DNA from: Ophiodon elongatus
Lineage: Eukaryota; Chordata; Actinopteri; Perciformes; Hexagrammidae
Direction: 5' to 3'
DNA length: 64,000 nt
Assembly: GCA_016806645.1 (NCBI GenBank)
Contig: JACSYO010001580.1
Coordinates: 85,001 to 149,000 of the forward strand
Shown here: piece after piece, positions 33,748-45,912 of the stretch
Layout of the letters: every line of letters begins with the position of its first letter
Numbering within the stretch: position 1 is the first letter of the stretch
Notes under the pieces: model-generated
Seen by the model: the letters and a program-made list of their open reading frames with translations, nothing else
Told to the model about the DNA's origin: nothing
The model's database searches: none
Translations under genes and position numbers: made by a program

Positions 33748-34330
33748 TCTACACAACTTTTCTTGTCTTGCTCTGACATTATTTTGGTTTCGTGTTCTAA
33801 GTGCTACAACTGGAGTTTACTTTATTACTTTTCAACCACATCCACAACAGCATTGATATTGGATAATCCTGCACAACCGTAGATTGTGTTCCAACACAAC
33901 TTTGTTAAAATTTAAATGAGAAATATCTTTAAATATATATGAGGAAGCTCCCACAACTTACAGTAGATCCACCCGCAGGAATTATCTCGCCAGGCAGCAG
34001 TGACTGCGTTTCATGAGACCGAAGAGTCTTTTATATCACATGACTATTTAATGTGTGTGTTTTGAAAAAAAGACTTACAATCAAAAAAAATAAATTTTCT
34101 TCTGTTCCAAAGGCAAAAAATGTACCATGCAAAGTTTTATATTAGTTGTAATATCGTAACACTCTTCAAGATAGCCATAAACAAAAGGCAGACTTCAGAG
34201 GAGATTTCACATCATTCGCTTGGATATCTGAGGTTCAATTTGTAAGACTGAAAATATCAATATAATATGAGAGGTGATGTTTGTTTCTCATCAGCAAGGT
34301 AATTAAACCTCATTCTAATGGCAAAGGCAA
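33745..34330. other. Non-coding stretch
   Basis: No recognisable gene or named repeat. Confidence 0.4.
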
Positions 34331-34334
34331 TTAG

Positions 34335-34365
<31 letters not shown>

Positions 34366-34368
34366 GCA

Positions 34369-34408
<40 letters not shown>

Positions 34409-34523
34409 AACCTCTCTCTGTAGAGCATCAGTGTAGAGGAGCTTGATGTATTTACTATGGAGCCGGACGGCTCTTTGATCTGCTGCTCTTAAAAGGCACC
34501 GCGGTCTGCCTCATGTCTCACAT

Positions 34524-34573
<50 letters not shown>

Positions 34574-34578
34574 CTTAA

Positions 34579-34610
<32 letters not shown>
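34335..34610. repeat. Three CA arrays
   Basis: 34335-34407 (with CGCACG interruption), 34527-34572 and 34581-34610, separated by about 120 and 10 bases of unique sequence. Confidence 0.95.
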
Positions 34611-34615
<5 letters not shown>

Positions 34616-34639
34616 AGGGTTATAAACTTGAATCACCAA

Positions 34640-35410
34640 GTGTTGGTGGAACATGGGGATTCATGACTTATTTAAGGATAATGCTCTATTGTCCTTCCAG
34701 CAGTTACAAGAAACATTTGATTTCTCCGAGGAACGTTTCTCTTGGATACCACGGGGCCTTTTACATCTTCTAAGGTTACCTCCTTTTCTGTATATCACCA
34801 GAATACACAATATTCAAAATAATGATTATGTTGACTTCTCAGAACCTCTGATACATAAGAGTTGCCAAATATTTCTCGTCAAGGGGAAAGAGATGGCTGA
34901 ATGTACTGAAGATGATTCTTGAAGATAATCTGTTACATGTAAAAGTGGATCTGATTAAGTCTGAGGGAGACGCAAGATTATTCTTTCACAAAATAAACTT
35001 CCCTTTCTTATCTATGCATTAAGTGTCTTTCCGATAGAGGGACATATTTCCATTGCCTCTGGGAGTGTACATTCATTTCCAGCTTCTGGGCATGTATTTC
35101 CAAGTTAATTAGTGGGATATTTAAAATAACAATTAAGAAGGACCCTGGTGTTTCCCCTCTGGAGACTTGCATCTCCCTTGTCTCCTAGTGTGATGCTACA
35201 CACTTCTTGAGAAGCTTGTATTAATTGCCCGAAAATGCATCCTGCACAATTGGATCTTAAGATTCCCCAAAGTGTTAATGTTGTTTTTTAACATCCTTTA
35301 CAGACTGTCTTAAAAGGAAATAAAATGAGCTGTTTCTGAGGGTTTGGTCACCTTTACCTGATTAATAACCTGTAGACCTGAAGAAAATACTTCAAAGGGG
35401 TAAGTAACCT
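34640..35410 (+). pseudogene. Tx1/L1-type LINE, ORF2 C-terminal end, 5'-truncated
   Basis: The first segment (34653-34922) reads GIHDLFKDNALLSFQQLQ and ERFSWIPRGLLHLLRLP. The second, in another frame from about 35021, reads KCLSDRGTYFHCLWEC, with the Cys/His spacing of the C-terminal motif of L1-type ORF2, followed by FWACISKLI. Fish L1-clade proteins end with this order: a 'LF..G.L.SFQQL' block, then the 'C...GT..HC.W.C' block. The reverse transcriptase core is absent. It starts 27 bases after a CA array, as expected for a 5'-truncated insertion. Frame breaks make it inactive. Confidence 0.7.
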
Positions 35411-35620
35411 TCTGAATGGAAGACCCCTCTCACAAATGTAAAAGGAACCCCAAATTGCTCCTGAAGGCTGTGCCATCGGTGTGAGTGTGCTTGTGAGTTA
35501 TTAATATTATTTAATGTCATTCAATTGTTTATCTGTGTTGTTGTTTTTTGTTTTAGATAATGCTGAACAGCTGTTTTTGATGGGTGTTATTATCTCCGCC
35601 AGGAGGATCATGCCATAGGT

Positions 35621-35621
<1 letters not shown>

Positions 35622-35671
<50 letters not shown>
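35622..35671. repeat. (TG)n microsatellite
   Basis: About 50 uninterrupted bases. Confidence 0.95.
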
Positions 35672-35679
35672 ACCTCACT

Positions 35680-37145
35680 GTCCGTCCGCGGCTAATCTCG
35701 CATTCTGCTGCACCAAACTGCGTAATATTTTGGGTTCGCCAGTTATTACCACATGCTCAAGGACCTCCTGTGGTGGCGGTGACTCACATTGTCTGTTTTA
35801 TACTGTCACTGACTGCCTGCTGACTCCTCACTCTTTAGTGGCCCCGACCAGCAGGGGTCACACGTGATAACACAGTTCAGTGCATTGCCAACCCACCCAA
35901 TCCACTATTCTGTGCCCACAGACTCCAGAGCAGTGTGCAGTGTGAGTGCAGCTTTCTAGCTTTCTGCTATTCTATTTTATGTTTCAAAAAGTATCAGGCT
36001 AGTAATTCTGGCTGTGGCTTGGAAACCAAATGTTGTGGTGTGTGAGAAGGCACATGTCCAATAACAGACAACCTGACAGGAAAAATAATAATCAGTAATG
36101 AAGACCTTTGACAGGCCTAAAATGTTTCCTGAACCAGAGTTTATTAGCTTGTTTCTCATAATTACTGTGTATACTGAACACTATCGGCTGGAAATGATAC
36201 GAAAACAGGACAATATAAACCAAACAACACCCTCAGTGACATAAACTGCCTCTGGATTTCTACAATATCAGTATTCAGCTGAAACAGAATGCCTCGAGGG
36301 GACTTATGGCTTTTCTCATTAACACTTTTCCTTTAATGGTCTAATTTCAAATACGGAGAAAAAGAGAAAAAGGAAAAAAATAAAACCCTCAACATTTCTT
36401 TTTTAAAGCTGAAGAGATAGCCGGGGCTCTTTTAAGTATAAGTGGGCCAACATGTCCAAACATAGATTTTTCAGTAAATACGCTGCCCTTTCCTCATTAC
36501 AGCTGAGCAAGCCGTTAGGAAACTTATTGGCTTAGCTGTCTATAAATAAGATAAGCTTAATTTTTAGGCCTAATTAATCACGTCCCATATTTACAGCCTC
36601 AGCCAGCGATTCGGAGACATTTCTTCACCAGTTTGTTATTATATAGGTCATGGAACAACCTTGAAGAAATCGTCTGCTGTCGCATATTAAGATCACAAAA
36701 CTGCAAATTATAATCCTCTCTTGTTTTCATTTTTTCCTTGTTCCTTTACCTTATGCTGAAGTCCCAGAGAGTGTCTGGATTGCGCTGACCTTATTTGCAT
36801 CACAGGGGTTGTTAAATTGGGTACAAAATTGGAGCCATCTGCCTGTGCCAGTGTTTTTACTACATGGCTTCCAGCCTTTGGAGGACGCATCTCTCTGTGT
36901 CGGTCTGTCCCAGATCTGCTCTCTGCAACACGCTGGCATCTGGCATTAACAAGTACCCTGGGTGTTCGGGGCCGTGTTCACTCAGCGCACGGACACATCC
37001 AATACAGACGGAAATGCACCCAAGATGCTCTGAAGATACCATCCAAATGACTTCTGGTGGTAGGCACACTCATTTGTAAGTCTATAAGAAAAAACACAAA
37101 ACAGATGGAATATATCTGTATATGGCTGTTAAACTGTGGTAGAAA
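35680..37145. other. Non-coding stretch with a possible conserved block
   Basis: No gene recognised. 36240-36660 is free of simple repeats, with TCCTTTAATGGTCTAATTTC, TAATTAATCA and a regular AT/GC texture; it is a candidate for conserved non-coding DNA, on appearance only. ORFs at 36708-37079 overlap on both strands and look like chance. Confidence 0.35.
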
Positions 37146-37147
37146 TT

Positions 37148-37935
37148 AACTGAGTCCATTCACTCAAGTACTGTACTTAAAGCTACAGTTAGTGACTTTA
37201 ATAAAAATAACTTTTAGTCATATTTTGCTCAAACTCTCACTATATTCTGACAGTAGTGCTTGTGATGGACAATCAGTGAAAAAAAAATCAGGTTCCTCGG
37301 CCTCCTTTTAGGGCTCCTATTGGCTCCTATAACAGCCAATCGGAGTGGAGGAGTCTCTATCGCAGCTTTTCAATCACTGTCGCCGAGTTCTGATCAAATA
37401 CAAAGCACGATTCTGCCACGGTATTGCCTATTTCCCGCATCAAATGTTTTCATGAACATATTTTAGAGAACCGTTTAGTTGTGAAATGAGGAAGTTTGTG
37501 CCCCCGGCCACCACTTTGAAAACAGTCGAGCCAACGCCAAGCACCGCCCACCGGAGCAAACGTTCTCATTTTACAGCTAAACAGTAGATTGAAATGTGTT
37601 TCTGAAAACATTCGAGGTGAGAAATAGGCAATGAGGCTTCCTCGTTTGATAGTTTGATTGGAGTTTGCGAGCTTTAATGAGCAGTGATTGACAGCCGCGT
37701 CAAGAGACTGTGATTGGTTGCTCTCATTCGGGCGCTAAGGGGAGGCAGAGAAACCTGATTATTCTCACAGATTGTCTGTCTCGTGTACTACTGTCAGGAT
37801 ACAGTGACAGCTTGAGCTAATATGACAAAAAATGATTTAATTTTATTAAAACTGGAGCTTTAAGTACAATTTTGAGGTACTTGAATATTTCCATTCCGTG
37901 TTACTTTCTTTTACTCCACTGCATTCATTTTACAG
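37148..37935. repeat. Host repeat split by a MITE
   Basis: Left flank TCACTCAAGTACTGTACTTA and right flank TTAAGTACAATTTTGAGGTA then CTTGAATATTTCCATT join across the MITE into a sequence I recall as a common fish repeat ('AAGTACTGTACTTAAGTAC...'). So a repeat was already here when the MITE landed in its TTAA. Confidence 0.7.
37181..37859. mobile_element. TTAA-flanked MITE, piggyBac-like, 679 bp
   Basis: TTAA at 37177-37180 and 37860-37863. The ends are inverted over roughly 75 bases: left AGCTACAGTTAGTGACTTTA, TCATATTTTGCTCAAACTCT and ATTCTGACAGTAGT; the right end reversed gives AGCTCCAGTTTTAATAAAAT, TCATATTAGCTCAAGCTGT and ATCCTGACAGTAGT. There is no coding capacity. TTAA target choice is the hallmark of piggyBac transposases, so a piggyBac-mobilised nonautonomous element is the best reading. 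Confidence 0.8.
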
Positions 37936-37939
37936 TTAT

Positions 37940-38780
37940 AGTTAACAGTACATCGATTAGTTCATGTTATCAACACATATATAACATCACTAGAATAGTA
38001 CAATTATAAGGGCACTGTATTATTTTGTGACATTTCTTTCTAATAGATTAATAAAGTAAAACAAACCGAATATTTATATTTATGCAAGTTTTTATTCAAT
38101 TGCATCACACTACACCTCTTTAACTTCTTTCTTTTCTTTTTATCAATTATTGGGAACACACAATGGTTTGCATAATAATTTCTAATGTGTCCTATAGTCT
38201 TTATTGTGATATTGCTTCTTGTCATTACCGAAGACGAATGACTTCTTAAAACACTGTTATGTCTGCACACATCAAACCAAATGTACGCGTGAAGACATTC
38301 ATGAATATAGAGAGCAGAAACAGTGAGATGTTTTTCTACCAATGGAAGAGGATATACATACATTACTAAAGGATGTGCCATGCAAAGTCTGTGCTGAGCT
38401 TGGGGAAACCAATTTCAACATGCTGTGTATAAAGGATGAACAAGGCTGTGTGAACTCATCTCAGTGTTTGCATTTCATTGTCAGGCATCATGAAAATGTA
38501 AGGGCAATTCAAAGGCAATATGCCTCAAACATTTACTTTTTTTCTATAAATGACCATTTTTAAAATCCCGCTACCCCATCTCATGAGACACAGGAGGAGG
38601 CCGTTTGTACATAAAGCTTATTACACCCATAGGTCAGGTGATGTAGCAACAAAGTCTGCACAGGGAGGAGCTACGGGGGGATGGATGGGACAAAAAGACA
38701 CAGGACATTGACCCAGCAATAATTCTCACTCCAACGAGTCAAATAATGCCTCAAGGTCAGTGTCCGAATCTTCAAACTAC
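37940..38780. other. Non-coding stretch
   Basis: AT-rich; ORFs at 38040-38381 and 38342-38563 have no family signature. Confidence 0.4.
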
Positions 38781-38781
38781 A

Positions 38782-38948
38782 CCGCTCTAGGTTCTGCTTT
38801 AGTTTCCACTCAAGTTTCCGCTCTAGGTTCCGATCTAGGTTCCGCTCTAGGTTCCGCTCTAGTTTCCGCTCTAGGTTCCGATCTAGGTTCCGCTCAAGTT
38901 TCCGCTCTAGGTTCCGCTCTAGTTTCCGCTCTAGGTTCCGCTCTAGCG
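38782..38948. repeat. 12-bp minisatellite, about fourteen units
   Basis: Units of GCTCTAGGTTCC with variants GCTCTAGTTTCC, GATCTAGGTTCC and GCTCAAGTTTCC. The 12-base period keeps one frame open, giving LGSALVSALGSDLGS-like peptide in the ORF 38760-39020, which I take as incidental. Confidence 0.95.
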
Positions 38949-39180
38949 TCAGCGTTGGACGTGTCAGTGGCGGTGAGTCAATATTTGCTCGTTACATGCA
39001 TAGTGTCTTTTTTTAAATAAACATCCGTCTACACAGGAAGTTAGGCTTTAGGCAACAAAACCACTTTGTTAGGTTTAGGAAAAAAACATGGTTGACTATG
39101 GGGCTGCAGGACATTTGAGCATTCTCCTTCAAATTATTAGTGTTTTCTTTTTTGAACACATGTATCAGTACACTTAGTGC

Positions 39181-39506
39181 GCGTTCCTATACCCACCATA
39201 CTATTTAGTACGCCAGAAAAAATGATTTAGTTTGTCCCAATACGTAATGCGTCAAATGCAGAAATACCAGGATGTTCTACTACATCCAATCGCATTTTGC
39301 AGTATGCAAGCCAGCATGCTTTTCTGGCTACCCACAATCCTTTACGCAGGACATATATGAGCATAGGGTCAAAGTTCAAGGTGCCATGTTATGAGGAAGA
39401 GGAAGTAGTATGTCCCAATTGAATGCTTACTGCATGCAACGTTATGTACTTTGTAAGCTGCAGTACGTACTAAAAGCAAAAAGAAAGCGTATGCTATTTG
39501 GAACGC
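39181..39506. mobile_element. MITE-like element, about 326 bp
   Basis: Ends GCGTTCC at 39181 and GGAACGC at 39500-39506, with further inverted similarity just inside (TATTTAGTACGCC against GCAGTACGTACTAAAAGC). The interior contains CTACCCACAATCC. This wording is typical of a common short fish DNA-transposon derivative. I cannot define the target duplication clearly. Confidence 0.5.
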
Positions 39507-39527
39507 AGCTCTATTGTCCAGGTTGCT

Positions 39528-39592
39528 CAACCCCCCCCCTGCCCCTCCTCCCTCGCCCCTCCCTCCTCCCTCCCCCCTCCCCTACGTCAACA
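39528..39592. repeat. Polypyrimidine (C/T-rich) tract
   Basis: About 60 bases of almost pure C and T with repeated CCCCTCC, prone to triplex or, on the other strand, G-quadruplex folding. Confidence 0.85.
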
Positions 39593-39804
39593 GGGCAAGT
39601 CCCCGATCTCTGTCTGAGTCTGCTGATCTGCTCTCAGAGGAAAGACCAGACGGAGTAGTGAGACAGAAGTGATTAAATGAAAATGGAGAAAAAGAGAGGA
39701 GGGAAGTTAAGGAGTAGAGAAACAATGTGTTTACCCATCAGCACGTGTGGACCAGTGATGTGTGCATGTTCTTATCCTGTCTGCTGACACTCTGCAGCCA
39801 TTTG

Positions 39805-39806
<2 letters not shown>

Positions 39807-39856
<50 letters not shown>
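39807..39856. repeat. (CT)n microsatellite
   Basis: About 50 uninterrupted bases. Confidence 0.95.
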
Positions 39857-39859
<3 letters not shown>

Positions 39860-40211
39860 TTCCATCTTCCTGTTGTTTCTAAAAATAGCCGCTCCCAAAT
39901 CGTATTATCTACAGAAACAAACCTCCAGTCTGCGTCTCCTCCATCGATTTAACACCTAGGAATGTTTGACAGCTGGGCTGGGGATGGGTGGGGGCGGTTT
40001 TTCACTCTGCATTTGGTATACTGTGCGTGTAGTACACATATTTACATATGTGTGCATATGTGTTTGGCACTGTCAGGTTGGAGGCTGGTATAAGGGTGAA
40101 ACATCACACATGCTCATGTGTACTTACTATATATGCACAGAAAACACACACGAGATACTACACATTTTTTGAGGGATAACTGTGATCAAAATATCAATGA
40201 CAGCAAGTCAT

Positions 40212-40213
40212 GC

Positions 40214-40292
<79 letters not shown>
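40212..40292. repeat. (CA)n microsatellite, about 80 bases
   Basis: Nearly pure CA. Confidence 0.95.
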
Positions 40293-40294
<2 letters not shown>

Positions 40295-40604
40295 AATGAA
40301 CATGTCTTGGAGGCGGGGTTTATCTCTGACTACAAGTTGTTTTCTCCTATATTAGGGATAAACAAATGTGCTCCTGTTTGTATGCATGTACCTGTTAATA
40401 GAGGTATTCCCAAGCTCCCACCCACAGCCAGATCCAACATTGAAAGAAATCACAGCGGAGGCCTAATGAGGGCAGAAAAACATCCCAAATAGCTGAAAAA
40501 AGAAGATAATCTACCACAGCCACAGGCTTAACATCCTAAATCTGTGTGAAGTAAAGAGTGTGTGGGAGGCAGAAAGTCAGACGGTTTTATTTCCGCACCG
40601 GCAA

Positions 40605-40637
40605 TCTTTCAGTCTTTCAGTCTTTCAGTCTTTCAGA
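40605..40637. repeat. (TCTTTCAG)4 octamer repeat
   Basis: Four tandem copies of an 8-base unit. Confidence 0.9.
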
Positions 40638-40639
40638 CC

Positions 40640-42630
40640 TTTTCGGAGACATTAAAGACGCCGTTCCTTCGTAGTTGATACAAAAAAAAGTAATTGTCCC
40701 TAACGGGGGATGTGGTTTGAGGCAATACGTATAACACAAAAGACTCAAAATAAATTCACAGAACCAGTCAAGACACAGAAAAAACAAAAGAAACATCCTT
40801 TAATTGAACTCAGGAGCTTTTAGTCTACTTCCTTACTCAGCTCTTCACGCTGACATAGCCACATTAGGCCACTTCTTCTATCATGTGGTTGCTTAAAGCT
40901 TATTTTAGCATTTCACTTCATCTAGTCGGGATTACTGGCGCAATGCCTAAACTGTAAGCATGTAAATGTGCTGTACGTTAAACGTGCATTACTCCTTTAT
41001 TTTTGTTGACCTTGCTTCCCAGTCATGGTTGTATGGATAGCAATGTTGCCCGGGCCCATCCCTTTGATCCATAGTTAAATACCTGAAGGACTGCAATGGA
41101 TTGTCATTGTTGGTACAACTATGTCATTTCTCCAGATGATAAATAATAACTTCAGTGATACCCTTTCTCACGGGTCTGCAACCGTTTTGATATGAAGTGT
41201 CATTTTTCTTGGTAATAGGTGTGCCGTATCAACAAAAAGGTTATCAGTACGTTCTCCAACATATGTTGGATTTTATTACAAACACTAAGGCATTGTGCAT
41301 AGAAACGTTAATAAAAGAAATACATTTTCCTCCCATAATCAGAATATTGTAATTATATATTAGAGCACTAGACAAGAAGGCTGCAATCCTTATGAAAACA
41401 TCCCCAGCTGATAACCTACCTCCCTTCCACCAACCTTGTTTTTCAACAATAAACTTAACAAATTATGCGAAGAAGGCAACGAGTACTAGCCAATCAGAGG
41501 CAGAGTAGGGCTAACATTTTCAGTAAGAGTATGTTGGCATGCTAACATTAGCAGCTAGCTGAATACAAAGCCATGCCTAAGAACAGCTGAAAGCTGCATC
41601 TTTATCGGGCATAGAGACATCTGCCTTATAATGGAACTAGATGGCACTCAGCTTTGGCAACATGGGCAACAATGCTTTATTCAACGGAGAAGCCTCTGGC
41701 GTTGGAAGAGAAAAACTCAAGAAAAACATTTGGGACAAAAATTAAGGAGGGTAGGACGACAGATGATGTTTTAAAGCTGAACGGAGATACCAAACTAACA
41801 TTTAAAGTGGATATAACACGTTATGCATCATGTGTTGAGTTATAGGTGAGCAGTGATGCAAGGACGGCTGAGGATTAGTTCACAATAAATAAAGTTCCAT
41901 AGAAAATGCATACATGTCATTTTAGACCCACTCATTGATATGATTTTCTGGCCATGTAAAATATAAAGTAACTAGCATTTACTTACAGGGATATCAAAAA
42001 CAAAATGACTGAAGAATATCTGGAATATGACTGATTTATTTCTGTTATAAAAAATATTGCACGAATGGTAATTTTAAGGGGTAAGCAGCGCAAAGAAATT
42101 AAGTTGTAGTCATTAATAATGTCTGGGTAAAAAATAAATTGTGGTTCCACACGGCATCAGTACAACAACACGTTTGTTATACTCCCTGCTCCCCGGCTCC
42201 GAGCCTTCTTCTTCTTGTACAGTATTAATGCTTTTATTCTCTAATTTATTCCAGTTTTTTCCTCGTACTGCTGATCGATGCCACCTGCAACAAAACTCAA
42301 CACTTCCTGATTAATTTCACATTAAAAGCTTGCTTGACCGTTCCTTCGGTTAAACATTACAAGCTCACAGAGTTGCTGGCACGGATGTTCATATATTTAA
42401 TCATTCATTCATGTCATATCTTTGAGTTTGCTTACGCATGCAAGTGTGCAATTGCCAGCCCTTTAGGATGGAGATGACTTGCTCTATGCGACGCTTCTTA
42501 GGAAAGCCTCAGATTTCAAGCTCAAAAAAAGGTTTTGGACAAAAAAGTAGGGAGGCAGGAAGGAAGACAGATTACTTTATGTTTTAAAGCAGAACACAGA
42601 GTACAACCTGCCCCATATACAGTAAATTTA
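40640..42630. other. Non-coding stretch
   Basis: No gene recognised. 41055-41200 has wording (ACTATGTCATTTCTCCAGAT, CAGTGATACCC) faintly like a common fish repeat also suspected at 50280-50500, in reverse; weak. Confidence 0.35.
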
Positions 42631-42634
42631 ACCA

Positions 42635-42710
42635 CACAGACACAGACAGACACAGACAGACAGACAGGCAGACAGACAGACAGGCACACACACACACACA
42701 CACACACACT
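42635..42710. repeat. (CAGA)n/(CA)n compound microsatellite
   Basis: CAGACAGA and CAGACACA units followed by a (CA)12-like run. Confidence 0.95.
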
Positions 42711-42719
42711 ATGCACCAC

Positions 42720-45470
42720 TGTGTAAATGTAAATGCACACTGCAAAGGGAAGAGACAGAGACTGCAGTCATCTGCATTTAATTTGAGTCCTGCAACAACC
42801 AGTCCCGCCATCAAACACAGACCGGCCAATCATAGCAGGGCATCGGGTGGCTCTAACTGGCTCTGCTCCATAGACTCGTACAATCCTTTCAGATTTTTTA
42901 CATTTTTATTTTCAGGCTGGTTTTGTGGATTTTGAGCTCGTCATGGTTAAAGCTTGTGATATCGTGATACTGCTTACGCCAGCGTCTCTCGTGAGTAAGT
43001 GACCACAAAGACAACGTTGCTGGTGCTGCGGCCAGCCCTTCTTTCTATGTAGTTTGTCTTTCGTAATGGCCATAATCTTTCATTTAATTTCACTATAATT
43101 AAGAAAAAAAGTTATGAAGCGTGTGCTTATTTATAAATAATATTAATAATTCCACAATTAAAACCCAGTACTCTATGAAGTTATGGAGCTGTGCAGGTCA
43201 CGGCTTTTTCCACGACACTGTCCTGCAAATATTTCAGAACAAAAAGCCTTGTGTTAAGAAATGAAGGGATTCTGTCCACAGAAAGACGCTAGAGGGCTTT
43301 TATTTTGAAACGGAAAGAAGGGAAGTGTATTTTCTTAGTACTTTAGCACATCACTCACCAACTTACGCTTAACTTGTGTTAGCACTATGCTATGCTAGCT
43401 GCTGAAGGTACACTGAATATATACACATGGTACTTTTGCTTCATAATGATTGGAACAGTGAGTAAAGGCCTGCACAGCTCTATGTGTTGGTTCACCTTTA
43501 CACTGTGATCTGCAGCTTTAGCTTCTTTATCTTTTCAACATGTTTTCTCTATCGGTTTGACATCCTGGACATATCCTTCACATGCACATTGTAGATCCTT
43601 CTGTCTGCTTTCTCTGAAATCACTTTTTTCTTTAGTAAAAAATGTAATAATATTTATTCAGGGAGTGCAGTTAGTGACAGTGTGGGCTCCATGGTAGATG
43701 TGACAGCTTGACTGAGTAGTGGCCGGGGGCGGGGCTTAGCGAAAAGTCAAGTTAGGTCTATTTCTCAACATGTGGAGAAATATTTCCCAACAATAACAAT
43801 AACCGTTTGTTAATGGCTAGAGCATGACTCATCAGTGCATCAGGCAAAGTGTGCACAAAGTGTTCATGATTAATTGCAAGCGCGTGTCCGTGGCCCAGTC
43901 GGAGGTGGAGTCCATCACATCTGCATGTCGAGATTCTGCCTCGGGGCCCCGGCGGCCTGCCAGCTGGCAGAGAGTCATGTACAACCCTGGAAACACCCAG
44001 CCCTGGGGAGGGAAGGCCGGCTGGGGGGGCGGACTGATGCGGGACAGGCCAGAGACCTCCCTGTTCATACCAGCATGAATCAAAGCCACAGAACATCACT
44101 GTCACATTCACCGGCTGCTCTTCATCGTGACCGGATGTGAACATTGCCCAATGTTGTACCGCATTTTACACAATTGTTTACTTTGTGACCCGGTCGCCTC
44201 CCTGCACCTCTTCACTGCTTTAATTTAGTGGACCAACGTTTTTTTGTGCGTTCTCCTATGAATGTCCAGCAACGCGGCCGATCGTTGTGCCTGCAGTGCA
44301 GAACCTGTTGGTGCGGGCTGCTAAGGGTTAGGAAAAGATGGAGGTTTGGGTTAAAATAGGTAAGTTTGTAACATTAAAAAAAACATGTTTCGTGACACAA
44401 AACATGGTCTCCCTTTGTTAGCTGCTGCCCTGAGCTCTCCTGGCTCACAATCACATGGATTAGTGTCTCTGAGAACACCTCAGCCGTAGAGCTAACAGCC
44501 AACACTACAATAGTATAAAATCTAAATAATGTTGATTGTTAAATTATGACCTCTGCCATCTATTAATCAATTACTAGGTTTATGAAAGACCCATCAAAAA
44601 GCATATTATTATAAACCGAGTGTTTGTCATCTCAAATATGCTATTTTGCAATATACCTGGAAAATGGCATCTGAAATATGTCTTTAATAAAAAAAAAAAG
44701 AAAAAGGATATATATAAGGGTTAAGTTTGTTAATTTACTTTTGTTTGTTTTGAAAACAAACACCATGAAAACATGACTTTCGGTGTCCACATGGGGTTAC
44801 TTGGAAGAAAATATTTAACTCGTGAAATAAATGAAAGTATGATTCTTTGTTCATGCACATGGACGAGGTGAGAGTGTTCTTTTACCGTCATTGTGCACTG
44901 AGGAACCAGCGCAGTGAAAAGTGACAGCTCCAATACGATTGCATTAGTAGAATCAAGGCTAATAAATACAAAACATCAAGCGCCTCCTTTTCAAACTTGA
45001 AATAAAAACGCACTGGAAGGCTGCGGGTGGGACCGAAGTCAATTTGGAAATTGAAACACATCTTCACGTCGGTCAAACTGGAGCATTGTGTTCCAAAAGT
45101 AATTAGTCGGCTGCTTTTGAAAACTGAACGCTGCAGAAGCATTAACATATTTCTATAAAGGCAATGCAGTCGTCACAAAGGCACGAGAAGCTTGAGATGC
45201 ATGATATCAGCTGCCACATAAACCTCACAGAGACGAGGATCATCCATTTAAGGGCCTTTTTCATGTCTCTAACTGAGGGAAACAGCTGTGAATGCACACA
45301 GTGTCAGACCTATTAATTACTGAACATATCCAGGCATACCACAATACTCGGGCTGAAACAATTCCTTGAGTAACTGGATTACCAAAACGTCTTTGTTTCA
45401 GAGAGAGTGCGAGTGTGTGAGAAAGAGACAAACGCTTGAACGGTCTACGGAACGCACTCATCTCTTCATT
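42720..45470. other. Non-coding stretch
   Basis: No gene recognised. A GC-rich island at about 43880-44060 produces overlapping ORFs on both strands (up to 128 codons, minus, 43758-44144) without a family signature. The rest is AT-rich. Confidence 0.35.
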
Positions 45471-45477
45471 TGCAACG

Positions 45478-45871
45478 GTGGACGTGGGCGTGGGCGTGGG
45501 CGTGGACGGACGTGGGCATGGACGTGGGCGTGGGCGTGGGCATGGACGGACGTGGACATGGACGTGGGCGTGGGCGTGGGCGTGGGCGTGGGCATGGACG
45601 GACGTGGACATGGACGTGGGCTTGGGCGTGGATGGACGTGGACGTGGGCGTGGGCGTGGACGTGGGCATGGACGTGGGCTTGGGCGTGGACGGACGTGGG
45701 CGTGGGCGAGGGCGTGGACGTGGGCGTGGACGTGGGCTTGGGCGTGGACGGACGTGGACGTGGACGTGGGCGTGGACGTGGACGTGGACAGACGTGGGAG
45801 TGGGCGTGGACGTGGGCGTGGACGTGGGCGTGGACGTGGGCGTGGACGTGGGCGTGGACGTGGGCGGACGT
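45478..45871. repeat. G-rich 6/12-bp minisatellite
   Basis: Nearly 400 bases built from GTGGGC and GTGGAC hexamers, with rarer GTGGGCTT and GACGGAC variants and higher-order periods (GGACGTGGGCGT and longer). Because the base period is a multiple of three and stop codons cannot arise from these words, ORFs of about 150 codons appear in several frames on both strands. They encode only simple repeats (for example GRGRGRG, VGVDVGV, WAWTWAW). Confidence 0.97.
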
Positions 45872-45912
45872 GGCTCCTTTAGTGGATTTTGTGCCCACAT
45901 GATTTCGTTTGG

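Noticed and set aside
38760..39020. Ala/Ser/Leu repeat protein
   Set aside because: Simple translation of the 12-bp minisatellite, with no start context or homology.
43758..44144. 128-codon minus-strand ORF in a GC-rich island
   Set aside because: Equally long frames exist on the plus strand and no domain is recognisable.
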